This document shows, one piece after another, positions 45,126-57,423 of a stretch of 64,000 nucleotides of DNA (position 1 is the stretch's first letter; every line of letters starts with the position of its first letter). Under the pieces are notes generated by a model, which was not told where the DNA came from, searched no databases, and was given only the letters and a program-made list of their open reading frames with translations. The translations under genes were made by a program, and so were the position numbers. This stretch comes from Neoceratodus forsteri (lineage: Eukaryota > Chordata > Ceratodontiformes > Ceratodontidae), in the NCBI GenBank assembly GCA_016271365.2, contig CM028132.1, positions 586,403,001-586,467,000 on the forward strand, written 5' to 3'.

Positions 45126-46062
45126 GAGAGGGACAGAGAGAGAAGGAGGGGAGAGAGAGAAAGAGACAACATCTCGTTTAGTATAGATTCCCCACCCACA
45201 TTATTGTGATGTGGGTGGGTTAGGTTGTACTGTTTGTATGAGCAGGAGGAGAATATTACTTTTTTATCTCTTTTCAGATTCCCTAGACACTTGTGGTACA
45301 TGTAGTTGCTACATTCTCAGTATATATTGACATCAGTACATATCAGGATGCATGGTCTGAATTCCTTGAGGTTCCTCTACTAGAGTTTTCGTTTAACACT
45401 AATATTATCAATTTATATTTATATTATCATTTATATAGTCCTGAGGTTTTTGTAATTTCTTGGGCCTTTTATTTAGCTTGAGAATACAGCTGGGTGACAT
45501 GTCTAGCTAGGTTTTACACATCACACAGTGTGCACTGATGTTTTTAGACAACTTTACTGGTATTCTTGTCTTTAATGCATACATTGTAATTTCATGAGCC
45601 CTATAACTATCTTAGTTTGTCTTTAAGCTGGGTGGGGTTGCCTTTCAGTAATCACATCCTTATACTGACTGTGACACTCATGGCTTGATTTGGGAGTTAT
45701 CTGCTTCAGCAGTGTTATCTTATGTCAATTAAATTTATGTGCAGTAGGATTCTTTATGTTTGTTGCACCAAGCACATCTTAACCCAAGGTTCATTCGGAC
45801 TGAGGGCAGTATTGTACTGTTTAACTTCTCTGACATCATCTTCTGTTTTTTTTTTTTTTTTTTTTTTAAATGAGTATTTTAAACCAATGGGGATTTTTTT
45901 CTGTTTTTTCTCTGCATTATCTAGCTGTTATAAGTATTGTATTTTCTAAACAACTGCCATGAGCTTCTGAAGAAGGACTGGTTGGTCCGAAAGCTAGAGC
46001 ACTTTGTTCTTGTTGTTACATCTATGTTGGTCCATTAAAAGGTATCAAATCATTTGCTTCTG
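44461..46062 (+). repeat. Right inverted arm of the Penelope-like element
   Basis: Begins atctcaaaacacacaacaga, overlapping the ORF's C-terminal codons, and ends catttgcttctg. Contains a GT run at 45085-45119, a T run at 45848-45868 and the hammerhead-like core at 45967-45992. Confidence 0.85.
45967..46000 (+). ncRNA. Hammerhead-ribozyme-like core in the element arm
   Basis: CTGAAGA (45967-45973) fits the CUGANGA box. GGAC/GTCC (45975-45978 with 45985-45988) forms stem II with loop tggttg, then GAAA (45989-45992) and a possible gc/gc stem III. One extra A precedes stem II. Stem I and the cleavage site could not be resolved by eye. The same motif is in the left arm in inverse orientation. Penelope-like elements are reported to carry minimal hammerheads. 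Confidence 0.4.
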
Positions 46063-46113
46063 GATCTATTCTTGCAAGGACCAATACGGCAACTACTAAA
46101 TCCTTATTTTATC

Positions 46114-46745
46114 AGCATTATTTGCAAAGCCCATTTAATGCCATGCAAAGTAGGTCATTAAACCCAGAATAAAGCAAAGCTTGCACTTGTCACATTTAAC
46201 TGTAACATATATAAGCTGTCTGAAGAAACCACTGAGATGATGCAATGTTAGCCAGCGTGGGTGTACATGTCAGATCTATGCAGTGACTCACTGAGATGAC
46301 AGCCAGGGGTGGAGGCCTGAAACATTTTTGGAGTGCTGTGAGCTGTGACATAATGTTTTGGGATGGCAAAAATGTATTGGTCATTTGTGGTTTCACTTTT
46401 GGTACTGCAATAATGGCCCTTGGAGCCAGTAAGGAGTCTGGCTGTTTTTTATGTTTGCATGTGCATGTGTGCACAGAAAATATTTTGTTACAAAGAACCA
46501 CTTTTCAGAGGTATATCACTGTCAGGTCCAATGCAGCTGAAGTTGCAGTAGGCTTGGCAGTGACAGATCAATGACCAGGCATTCTAAACATGACATAAGT
46601 CACTGCTAGCTGGGCGGAGACTTCTCATGGTTGAAAGGACTAAAGCACTCCTATGAAATTGCGCTTCAATGCTTCCATCTCCTTGAAGCCACCGAGCAAG
46701 GAGCTGAGCTGGTACATTTGCATTAATGACTAAACCCCCTCTCTT
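46114..46745. other. No recognised feature
   Basis: Host-side sequence right of the Penelope-like element; short frames only. Confidence 0.5.
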
Positions 46746-46749
46746 TGCA

Positions 46750-48760
46750 TGTTCTCCCACCATCCATTCCAGGATAATTTATGCTACAATTTTGGCCCCT
46801 TCTTTCAAACCCCTCCTACTTCTTCCCACTGCTTGTTCTCCCACTCCATCCTCTGTTCCCATGAGTTCAGCAGCTTCCGTCTGGTGACTTGCCTTCTCGG
46901 CCGGCCATCCATGCTCAGGTCTTCAGTTGGTAGATCCGCTTTTCAAACCAACTCCTTCCCTCTGAGTGTTCCCCTCCTCTTTCCTATGATCCCAGTCCCG
47001 CTGTTGTAGTGCTCCCCATCTCACTGCTAACCCAGTGTACATGTTTCTGGCTCATCCCCACAGCACTTTACCTTCCTCCTCAGTCCCTCCCCTGTGTAGT
47101 GATGACAGTGCTGTTTCTGTTCCATTTCAGGCCCCCACCAGCACCTTATCTTCCTCTTAGTCCCTCCCCCATAGCAAATTCAGTGGTGTTTGCTGCAATG
47201 TTTGCATTCCTGGCCAATACCCCCAGCAATATGGCTTCCCAACTCAGTCCCTCTTCTCCCCCATAGTGATGTTGCTGGTGTTCCTGGAGGAAAGAATGAT
47301 GTCACCTGAAGGAGGTGCAGAGGCAGAGCTGCTGTGGCAATTCCAGACCTCAACCTGTGAGAGGAGCCATGGAATGGAGAGAGGAAAAAACAAGGAAGAA
47401 TGGTGACTGCTATGACCAGGTAAATCTGGGGAAAGAGGATGGCAGGACTGGTGAAGGCACTGAATGATGGTGGGGCTGCAGAAAGATGAGAGACCATACA
47501 GTATTCTATATATTGTATGAAAAATCATAACTGTAAGCAGAGTTTAGAAGTAGAAAATATCGCCATGAGATTAGTGTGTGTGCGTGTGTGTATATGTGTG
47601 TGTGCATCCCTGAACCACAGGCCTCACTACAAGACAGAGAGGAGGAGAAGCAGACCCTGCTAGGGGGAAGGGAGAGAGGGAGTGAGAGAGAACCAGGAGA
47701 GGCAGGCCTCACTACAAACGAGAGACTAGACAGCCAAGCCTGTAATGGAAAGTTCCCCCTAGCACTGTTTCCCCCCCTCCTCCAGTCCCTCCCCATAGCA
47801 ATAGCAGTAGGGTTAATGTTCATGGCCCATCCCCCCTAGCACTGTGACCCCCTCAGTCCCACCCCACAGAGATGAAAGTGGGCTTAGTGTTTCTGGCCCA
47901 TTCCCCCAGTACTGTGGCTCCTTCCTTAGTCCCTTCCCTCCCCCGCAGTGATGGAAGCCAGGTTAGTGTTCCTGGTAGAGAGGATGACAACACTGGAAGG
48001 AGGTGCAGGGGCAGAACTGCGACACCAATTGTGGACTGGAGGCTGTGAGAGGAGCCGAGGAACAAAATTGGGAAGAACAGTGACTGCTTCAAGCAAGTCT
48101 GGGAAGAGAGGAAAGCTGAAATGGGGCAGGCACTGAATAATGGCAGGGCTGCAGAGAGAACATGAGGAGAGGGGGAAGAAAAGTAAGACACTTGTCAGGA
48201 TTGAGGAGAGACCAGATAAACCCTGCTATAGGAGTGAGGGAGACCAAACTGGCAGTCCTCATTACACGAGAGTGGAGAGAGAGAAATCTGAGAGGCAGGC
48301 CTTGCTATAACAGAGAAACTGGATAGCCAGGCCCTGTAACAGGAAAGAGAGAGAGACAGACAGACACCTGCATACATATACAGACTGGATAAGCAGGTCC
48401 TGCTACAGGAAAGAGACACACACACACACACACACACACACCCACAGACTGGATAGGCAGGTGCCTCTACAAGTAAAAGGGTGAGAGGCAGGCAGGACAG
48501 CCAGAGCCTGATACCAGGGGATGAGGAAGAGACAGGATAAGCAGGCCATTATACTAGAAAGCAACAGAGAGAGAGAAAGACAAACACAGAGACTGGACAG
48601 CCAGGCCCCGCTATCAGTGAACAAGAGATGGGCAGCCTTCAAGTGACCAGATAGAAAGGCCCCGCTACACGACCAATAGATCAGATAGCCAGTCCCATTA
48701 CTGAAATGGTAGAAGTGTAGGATAGACTGACTCCATCACTGAAGGGCGAACACCTTACTG
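46750..48760. repeat. Nested satellite / minisatellite block
   Basis: A higher-order unit of about 670 bp occurs twice. Each copy has short C-rich subrepeats of the form ...cttagtccctcccccatagtgatg..., then a gaaggaggtgcagaggcagagctg block (47300 and 47995), then ggaagaatggtgactgct / ggaagaacagtgactgct (47390 and 48070). Each is followed by purine-rich units built on gactggatagccaggccctg (47590-47760 and 48170-48720). A CA run sits at 48415-48442. Confidence 0.7.
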
Positions 48761-49010
48761 TATTTGTTTTAGCCCAGTACTCCCTTTCCATAACCATGAG
48801 GATGTTGCAGAACAGTGTGTATGCACTGCATGCTGCAATGCACTTTATTAGCTGCTTTGATTACTGTTTGGATGTACTTACCATCACCGTTTGGTTTTGC
48901 ATTGTGTATTTTAGTTGCATGCAACTATTCCTGTTTGATGACGTTAGCCTGTTGACTACCATTCAAATAAAGAAATACATACATACATACATAAATAAAT
49001 AAATATGAAT
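48761..49010 (+). repeat. Probable LINE/SINE 3' end with simple tail
   Basis: Unassigned sequence ending caaataaagaaatacatac, then (ATAC)n and (ATAA)n to about 49006. Tail structure suggests a retroposon 3' end on the plus strand; family unknown. Confidence 0.4.
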
Positions 49011-49232
49011 GCTGTGGTATAGGAGAAGGAGATAGAGAGAGGACATGTCGCGTGTCTGTGTAAAAGACACATGGCATGTATTGCCACATAGATGGAGAGA
49101 GGTAAGTTAGGCACTGCCTCAAGAGTGGGCACAAGGCAAAAAGCGAGAGCAGGCAGGCACTGCCAGAGCAAGGCTGCACGTTAAAGGGAACAGAAATGTA
49201 TGTTGATTAGCAGATTTTTGTAATATTCCTAT

Positions 49233-51620
49233 TGTAATCCGGGCACCACCTCCCCGCGGGCTACTACCCCTGCCTGCTGACCTGAATGCAGGTTGAGAGG
49301 CCTGGGTTTGGATTTAACTAACACAAGGGGCTCTTTTCTAACAATAATACTATTAGCGCGGTGCCTCCACCCAGAGAATTCTTTAAGTGGGTTAGACGTT
49401 AAGCTAGCACAACTGTCTGTCAAGTTGTACCTACCCACAGCCCCACCCAGTGATCCCACACATGGAGTTGCATAATCCTCTTTACTTGACATTCACTGGC
49501 ACAATTAATGGTGAGTGCTAATAATGTCCTCACAGTGACCACACTTACCAACAGGGTTCCGCCCCCTGGTATACACCCTGTGCACCTGCAATAAAAGGGT
49601 TTCAACCACAACACTGTACCTTTCAGTTATTTGCATTAAATCCACACTCAGTAATGATACACTCGTAGACCAGCATAACATTCAAACAAATAACTGATTT
49701 ATTTGGGGATTTGAGCACAGGGGAGGGGACGTGAATCAAGTTTTCTTCAAAATACTGTATTAGATTTAGGTGGACACATAAATACATTTAACCCCCTGGA
49801 GAGTCCAGATACAGTTTCTGGGTACCCAGAGTCTTATTAAGTGCATGCCTGAAGCATTGCTGCAGGTTGGCCGGCATTACAGCTGGTTGGGGCCCTTAAA
49901 CAAATAAATGAGCATTAATTATTTTCCCTTTAGCTGTTGCAACATTCAAAAACACTTCAAAACCCAGAAAAATTGTAATCCTTAGGCCCGATGGCCTGCA
50001 AAAACAGTCTAAACCACAACGAGAAGTTGGCAAGCAAAACAGATGGTAAAACACTTTTATTTTGTGTTGCAGAGTTAGACCCTGTTGTACTCATTGAACC
50101 AGAACCTTGAGATCTGGGCTGATTTCCAGGCTGACTCCCCTCAAGGCAGGATTTGGCTCTCTGGCATGTGACTGCAGGCTGCAGGACGTTATCCTTTCTG
50201 GCAAGGACCATGATACAGGGACCGGGGCTAACACGGCTCACCCCCATGTCACGGCTTAGCCCACAAGGGTGGTCGCTTTCCATGATGACCTTCATCACAG
50301 GAGCTGACTCCCCACACTGGTCATCTATCAGCTTTGGTCACACAGACAGCAACAGTTTTGTAGAAACATTATTTGGCATCACAGGCTTAATTTTTGGTAC
50401 AGTTCTGGTTTAAGCTGCACAGCTTACCCGCTTGCAAGTTGCACTCATTGGTATGTAAGCTGGCAAACAGAAATTCAGGTCTCCCTCTTTTGGCAATCAG
50501 GCTGGAGACAATTCCGGTAGCCCCAGGCCTCAGATTTAGGTACAGTCCCTGAGGGAAACAGGTCTCTCAATGAGATGCAGATTGGGGCTCTCTCAAACAC
50601 TCTGAACCTACTTCAATCTGGAGTTTCAGCTCTGGGGAAATTGCTTTTCTCCCACTGGAGGCTTTAGATTAATCTGCAGGCTTGGTAGTCCCAATAACTA
50701 AGACAGGCATTCAGGCCTAGGAGATGTTTAGCAGGCCTCTCCCCAAATTCCCCAAGCTGTGTATAGAGCCTCCTAACCCTTTGGAAGCTGTCTCCGGACT
50801 GACCCAGTTCAACTGTCTCTCTCGCTCTCTCTGTCTCTCTCTGAAGGAAAAAAAACCCTCTGGGTTCCGATTGGCTGCCTGAGCTATTAATCACAGTCTA
50901 AGTCTTTCAATTAGTTAGCATTTTGGTACCAAGAATTGTCCCTGCTTTTTCCCCCCAAAAGTCTTTGGCACAGTCCCAAGAGTTTCTTTGGTAAATCCAG
51001 GCACTCAGTTGGCTGGCAGGCTGAACATATGGCTGCTATTAGTTACAGTCCCATGCAGTCCATACAGTCCCCACAAATAAAGTTCTGGTGCAGCCAGAGT
51101 ATTAACTTTTATTAAATCAAAACCCCATAGTTAAATAGCCCCTTTGGTGCCCTACTGAACACTGTCATTAATTTACATTTAACTGCTTTACTTTTCCTGT
51201 CGCTGCCACCATAATACAGTCCCCCTAGGCGGCAGAAAGCTTACTCATTAATATTTATGAGAGCTCATTAATATGCAAGAGCCCTCGAAAACATGACCCA
51301 TTCAAGCACTTCTCAATGCTCTTTATTTATATTACAAAGAGGCCTCTCAGTGGCTTGGCTCTGGTCCACAGTCCCCACTTTGACTTTTAATGGGACCGGG
51401 ATCGAAAAGGAGCCATATGTTTGACCACAATGGCAGTCAGAAGACCAAGCATGCTCCTGCGCATACGCAGCTGCCTGCTTGCACATTGGTGCACCTTGAA
51501 ACAGCAGCGGTCCATGATTCAGATCGTCAAGACCATCTGTGGCTGAAAATCAAGACCAGCAGCCATTCAAGCATCAGGGGCACAATCCAGGACTGGGCGA
51601 TGGCTACACAAATCGGGGGG
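49233..51620 (-). mobile_element. Gypsy-group LTR, minus strand
   Basis: The 3' end is at tgtaatccgggcacc (49233). It shares the GGCAGGGGTAGTAG end block with the LTRs at 957 and 55512, and a TTTATT at 49698-49703 gives the AATAAA signal. Similarity to the 957 LTR runs through gtccccac...ggttctggtgcag-type sequence near 51070 and on to the cattaatatttatgag and gcgcatacgcag blocks. The 5' boundary is uncertain (51400-51756). Confidence 0.6.
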
Positions 51621-51756
51621 ATGGGGAGCACCATAGGAGGAACAGGCATCACGAGGGAGACTGGGACAATTCAGGTAAGCCCCATAGGGTGTAGGCCCCG
51701 ACCCCTGCCTTTTTGCAAACAACAGGTGGTATGCTGTTGAAGCTGACAGCAGTACC

Positions 51757-53182
51757 TGGTGGGGACTGGGTTCGGGGAGGACTAGGTTACTCGGCACAGG
51801 GGGCCTATGTTTGGCTACTCTGCACAGGGGCACACAAGTAAATCCGAACACAGGAAGCAATAACTGTAATGTCCAAAACCAGGAATGGGATTCTAAAATG
51901 TGGCTTTTATTCATGTCCAAACTGAACAAGCAAAGCATAGACGGACCCCCACAGGGCTACATTCCTGGTAATGCAGATTAGAGATACAGAACACTTCTTC
52001 ACTATTCCAGCCCTCAGGCTCTGAACCCACCAGGCACACAGCCTGGACTTGCCTGCAGCACTGGGTACACAGCCCGGCTTACGCCCTGCACTACTGGGGT
52101 TTTCCTGGCCCGGCTCTCCCGCAGGCCACTTGATCGCGGTCCATATGGCAGTGAACCAATTTTCTGTTGGTGGCTCCCCAAACCACCTTAGAGCCTTCGA
52201 CTATTTAAGGGAAATGTTCCTTCCAATCCCACATCTGGGTACTTCCCTCATCACTGGCCAAGTGCACGAGGCAAAGTAGAAATCCACAGAGCAAATCAGT
52301 AGAGGTGGACCTGGTTACTAAAGATGGGGGGTCTCCCACCTCCGGCTCCCACAGTCCATACCCAGCCATTTCTCTGGACACTAAACAATTTTTTTTGAAA
52401 GTTTGGCAATGTAGATTACAGGGTAGATGTATATCACATCTCCTCTACATGTCTTGACTTTCCCCTTGTGTTGGACTTGAACATACTTTTACTTTTGGCT
52501 AACCCTATTACTCTAGGCCTCCCACTACTTCAGTAGTCCAATCCCTACTTTAACACAGTTCAGGTGAAACATGGGCCCTTTGGAAAGAGCAGAACTCACC
52601 CTTTGGTTGCAGGTGCCCTACAGGTGAATCTTGAAATCTTCTTGTACCCCACACACATGGAAAAATAAGGCAGCTTCTTCTCTAGCAGTAGCCAGGGGGT
52701 TGCCCCTGGAATAGCAGGCAAACCTTCCACCCCCATCCCCTGAGGGATGGGGCACAGAGCCTTGAATCAGCGGTCTCCACCACTTTAAAAAGAATAGCTT
52801 ACTGTGTCCCTCTTTAGGCGGAAACACACACCTTTCCCTAAAAGTAGCTCTATTTCAGAGCTTAAGCTCCAAGAGCCTGTGCACAGAACTGCTGTGCTCC
52901 CCTCCTCTTGACTGCTCACACAACACTCTCCAACTCCAGACTGACTGTTCAAAACTCCCAACATTGTAATCTAACTCCCTTCTGCAGATTCCAATGTGGC
53001 TCATGCAGCTGCGACAGTTCTATGGTGATGTCATCCCTCAGTCTCAGCTGAGACTGAGAACAGAGTGAGACAGTGTGAAATCCATTTAACTGGAGTTTCA
53101 CAAGTTGCCTTCCCTGCCTACCACTAGGTCTTACTGGGATTCTAGTAACCCCGGGTAACAAGGGGGTTACAGGAGGGTTACA
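51757..53182 (-). mobile_element. LTR of the 5978-7572 family, minus strand
   Basis: On the minus strand it starts TGTAACCCTCCTGTAACCCC at 53182 and follows the 5978 copy closely (gttacccggggttac, ggcagggaaggcaactt, cagtctcagctgagactgag). It reaches the gtagccctgtgggggtccgt block at about 51940-51960 and stops short of the LTR end near 51757. Confidence 0.75.
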
Positions 53183-55511
53183 CTGTTGACAGAAATGAAA
53201 TTCCTACCTCCCTCCAAATGATCCATATTTAACTGTATGTGAATAAAAGTTGATTTAAAAATTGGTTTGTATTTTTTCTCTACATGGACAACATTGTCTA
53301 CAGATCTCTTCACAGAACCAGTAATTTAGATTTTTTACTGTTTCATTTGTGTACAGATTGCTAAGCAAGAGTTGTGGGTCTAGCAGAACAATACTCACAG
53401 TTCTGTAAACATACTGTGATACAGTCAGAACTCCCAACAATTGGTTCTATGTACAGAACCGTACAGAGTGTTGTCCATAAAATATAAAGCATACTGGATG
53501 GCCAACTATGCACAGCCAGTGTGTTCTGATTGCCACAGAGGGGTCCCGATTCCCTCTGAGAGGTTAATGGGAATCAGAACCCCGAGGTGACAGAACACAC
53601 AGGTTGTGCATAAAGTTGCTCATCCTGTATTTTTTATAGTATATAGTAGTACAATGTGAAATGTGTGCTTTGAGTTTTTTTCCCTCTTTTTCATAATGAA
53701 ACTGACTTGAAAAGTCTCTAGAGGTTCTAGAATACTGTCACCATGGAATTAAACAGGAACGCAACAATGTGCCAGGATTCCAGTGGTTCTGCTGCAGTAG
53801 TGACATCACTGCTACAGCAGAGCAAGCATATTCCAGGCATGGAATTACATGCATAACAGCATTCCACTATACACTATAAGCAGTTTTTCACATATGCATT
53901 CAGGTATCATTAAATATGGGTCATTTGGGTGTATGAACATTCCTAAAAAAGGATCATTACAGATTGTTTCAAAACAGAAGACAAAGATCCTGTCCTTTAT
54001 GGTTTTTGCTGTGGTATCCACTTAGGTCAGCAATCAAAACGTTCATTAGCCAAAGTGAAATATGAGGTAGCCAAAATGTTTAATCAGAAGTTCCATGCGG
54101 TAGTTTAAGTCCCTAAATTACTTTGGAAACAGGCTATAAACTAGGGTCTTGAAACCTACATTCATGATATTCACAAGGTTAGCATGATGCTAACATCAGC
54201 AGGGCTCTATTTAACAGTACTGTGGCTTATTTGTAATAATAACTTTTCACCAAGAATATCAAATCCATTCTGACCTCTGGTAATCCACAGGGATTACCAC
54301 AGACAGATCTGATATATAACTACCCACTTCTCTGCTGTATATAGGAAAAAGCCACCCCTACCCATCTGAACCCCACAATCCTTCCACCCATTCCAAAGAC
54401 TCCCTTCCCCATCACCTTAACAAATTAGTTATTTCATCATCTAGTGTTGCACAACGTTTTTTGTCCTACTGCTACCAGGCCTAAACTCCAGTATCTTGTC
54501 CCAGCAGTGCTTTGTGCATTATCTGCCATTCAGGCCTAGGGAGAGGATGGGGAACTTTGTGAGGAGTTGGATGTTCAAATAACTAATTCTCAAGGTATTG
54601 GCAAGCTAAGGGAGTCTCTGAGTGGGTATCCCGACAATACAGTGGAGACTCTAGGGCGAGGAGATGTGGAGGCAGTATGATGATGAGGGCCCTCTAGTGC
54701 ATTACCCTCTGGCCACAGCTGGGACCGTTCCACACAGTGGTAGGTGTCATCAAGGATTCTTTGTCCCTTCCTCTCTGTCAACACTTCTCCAGCTGGGTAC
54801 TGTGACACTTGGACAGCAGGTTCTGAATAACCTATGCTTTTTAAAATATAAAAATGTATTACTGATTGTCTTTGCTGAGAAATCTGGTGCTCTTGGAATG
54901 ACCTCACTCACCCCGGTCTCAGCTAAAAGATGAAAGCCATGAGCTAATTACAGACCAGGCCTTAATCAAGGATCTCTTGTTTGCCTGAGTTAATTATAGC
55001 CGTAGTTGCTAAGAGGGAGATCATAAATGTTTATGATGCTCAGAGGAAACACAGTTAAATTTTCACATGGTGATACAAAAGCATGTTGCACCTCCGTGAG
55101 ATCTGGCAGAGAGACATAAATCCCTTTGAAGTCCTGGAAAGGGGAAGCTGATCATAAGATCAAAGAGAGTCATTTGAAGAAAATGAGTTATGCTGAGGAT
55201 ACAGAATTTAGTACTTGGATAAGACATGCTGTTTTTGTATAGATATATATTTTTTATATATTCTGACAGGGAGGAACCAGGTGACACCACGCAAAGAGGC
55301 TGGCCAAGACAGTCTTTTAAACATTATTCTGCTTTCATTTAGACACTTCTATCTAGACTCTGACAAAGAAACATCGTTGAGCACTTTAAGCAGGTATTTA
55401 GAGAGAGAGACAAAATCTAGGTACTGTAGAAGGAATTGCACTGCTAAAACCTTGTTCTTTTAAAAGACTTGTATGTTTTGTGATATATGGTTCTGTATTT
55501 TATGTTTTACA
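53183..55511. other. Non-coding stretch with small hairpins
   Basis: Contains a hairpin element at about 53472-53650 (ggatggccaactatgcacagc pairing with the complement ending at catcc 53625; arms read tgtgttctgat and acagaacacac). Another lies at about 53740-53880, centred on ctgctgcagtagtgacatca. A small ggtaatcc/ggattacc pair is at about 54278. No gene or known repeat otherwise recognised. Confidence 0.6.
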
Positions 55512-57419
55512 TGTAACCACTAGGTGGCACTATCCCAAGGGCTACTACCCCTGCCTGCTTGGCTAGTAGCAGGTTAAGGGGCCTGTTTTCTGAAATGGGT
55601 GCCTCCACCCATAGATCAGGGTTGGTAGTGGTCAAGCTAACCTGGGCACAGCCCTCCGAGACACTGTAACCCCACTCTTTCCTCTCTAGTGGCCTGAACA
55701 CTGTACAATAATCACTTTCACAATACCCCTGGTACACCACACAAGTACCCGCACTGTTTGCACTTACCACCAGGGCTGGTTCCTCTGGCTCGACCCTGGG
55801 GACCCCCTGTAAAACAAGGTTATGCACAGCAAACAGCAACAGTACAATACTTAGAGTACAAACTGGAACCACAGTCAGATTACATGCAGAAAAAGTTAGA
55901 TCTGATTTATTCAGGGGACTTGAACAAGGGAGGGGCAAAATCAGATTAATTAGCTTAAAGGTTATATCAGTCAAGCAGTTATGCATGCATTTTGAGTCCC
56001 CCCACACAGTCCACCTCTGGGTACCCAGGTGGAGAAGAGATGGGCTAGCCAGGACTGTTGCCCAGGGTTGCAGCTGGTTGGGGCCCTGTGATGGAAAACA
56101 CAACATACACAGTACACAATATTTGTAATCTGGAGCCAGAGGGCTCAGTTCGTAAAGGAAATGAAATAACAAGACAATCAGATGACACACTCAGATTAAG
56201 CTGTTGTTGCAGGGAGCTACCCTAGTATTTACTCACGATACCCAAGACTGGACACAGGCTGGATGAAAATTAAGACTGTAGGTGGCTGATCTGGAATGCC
56301 AGGAAAAGCAGGGCCCACATGAGTCGCAGAGGCATCGTTCCTGTTCAAGCGTGGAGCAGGGGGCTGATCCCCAGGCAGGTCTCCCGTCAATGGCTTCTCT
56401 GTGCAGTGGGTAGTCTGGCTAGGCCAGTCTGGCAAGGCCCAGACCACATGGAGACAAATTCGGATGCAGTCCGTTTTGGGCTGGATACAGCTTCCAGCAA
56501 GCAGAGCACAGTTCACACAATGAGGAACTAACTCACAACCCACTAGCAGCAAATAACACATTTACATGTACGGGAATTCTATCGTACCAGGCAGAGCGCT
56601 CCCCGGTCACAATCGCAAAGTCTCTGCACACACCGGGAGCTTAGGGGTAGCTGGAACGCCTGAAAGGCCGATCGCATTCAACAAAATCTTTGGTCTTCCT
56701 CAGGTTGAGCCTGGCCCACTTCAGTAGCTTACTTTAGTCACACAAACTTGGATTTAGTCCAAAATAATTCTCTTTTCTCCCTCTCAGGAGCAGCTGGCAG
56801 ACATGTAAGCCAAAAACTCAGCCCTTTCACAGTTTTTCCATGTGAATCCACTCAGGATTGCTGCCCAAATACACTTGAGCTCTTCTATTTTACTTCCCAG
56901 CTCAGAACTAACTGAAAACTACAAGCAGCCCGGGACTTCCCCAAGATCCAAAAGATTTGGTTGGCTGATTTGGCTGTCAGTCAAAGCAAGAGCTTCCCCT
57001 TCAGTTGCAAAAAAGGCTCAAAAAGCTCCAAACTAAAGTTCCTACAGATTCTGAATTTAGACAGCTCCTGTAGTCCGGCTACATTTTAGGTCCCACCAGT
57101 ATTGTTTGGTCCAATTTGCAGTCCAGGACCAAAATAGTGGAGACAAACAAAACAGTCCTTGCTACAAAGAAAGCAGGTTAGACAAACTACATTATCACTC
57201 TAAATGATTTTCAGTAAATAGCTACATATTTCAACAGAGCTCCCTCTCAGATTACTTAAGCTGCAATAGGCAGCTCTTAAAGAGACAGTACACAGAGGCT
57301 ATACAGGCTCTGGTAATTACATTTAAACTGCTAAAACACAGGACATGAGCCTGGCAGTGAGCATTTTGGCAAGCTCAGGAATGACTTTTTGGGAACCCCC
57401 ATTTGTAGGGGGGGTTACA
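55512..57419 (-). mobile_element. Solo LTR, gypsy group, TSD TACA
   Basis: Ends tgtaacc (55512) and ggttaca (57419), flanked by TACA at 55508-55511 and 57420-57423. A TTTATT at 55906-55911 gives AATAAA on the minus strand and fixes the orientation. No internal region remains, so this is a solo LTR made by LTR-LTR recombination. Confidence 0.8.
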
Positions 57420-57423
57420 TACA

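Larger units (their letters stand above)
41101..46101 (+). mobile_element. Penelope-like element with long inverted arms
   Basis: A 5 kb retroelement with a central ORF (about 42690-44525) encoding RT then a GIY-YIG endonuclease. It is flanked by inverted arms, 41101-42682 and 44461-46062, which match closely along 1.6 kb, including simple repeats and the terminal cagaagcaaatg/catttgcttctg. A unique 39 bp tail (46063-46101) closes the 3' end. The 12 bp TSD on both sides proves that the whole arrangement inserted as one piece. Penelope-like elements are known to carry inverted or tandem flanking copies; these arms are unusually long and well matched. Confidence 0.85.

Noticed and set aside
47860..48720. 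CRISPR-like array in the short repeats
   Set aside because: Repeats are degenerate, of varying length and without unique spacers; the context is eukaryotic satellite.
49233..53182. One single element with TGTAATC and GGTTACA ends and CTAT/CTGT flanks
   Set aside because: The two halves match different LTR subfamilies, and the flanks differ at one of four bases; treated as adjacent LTRs.
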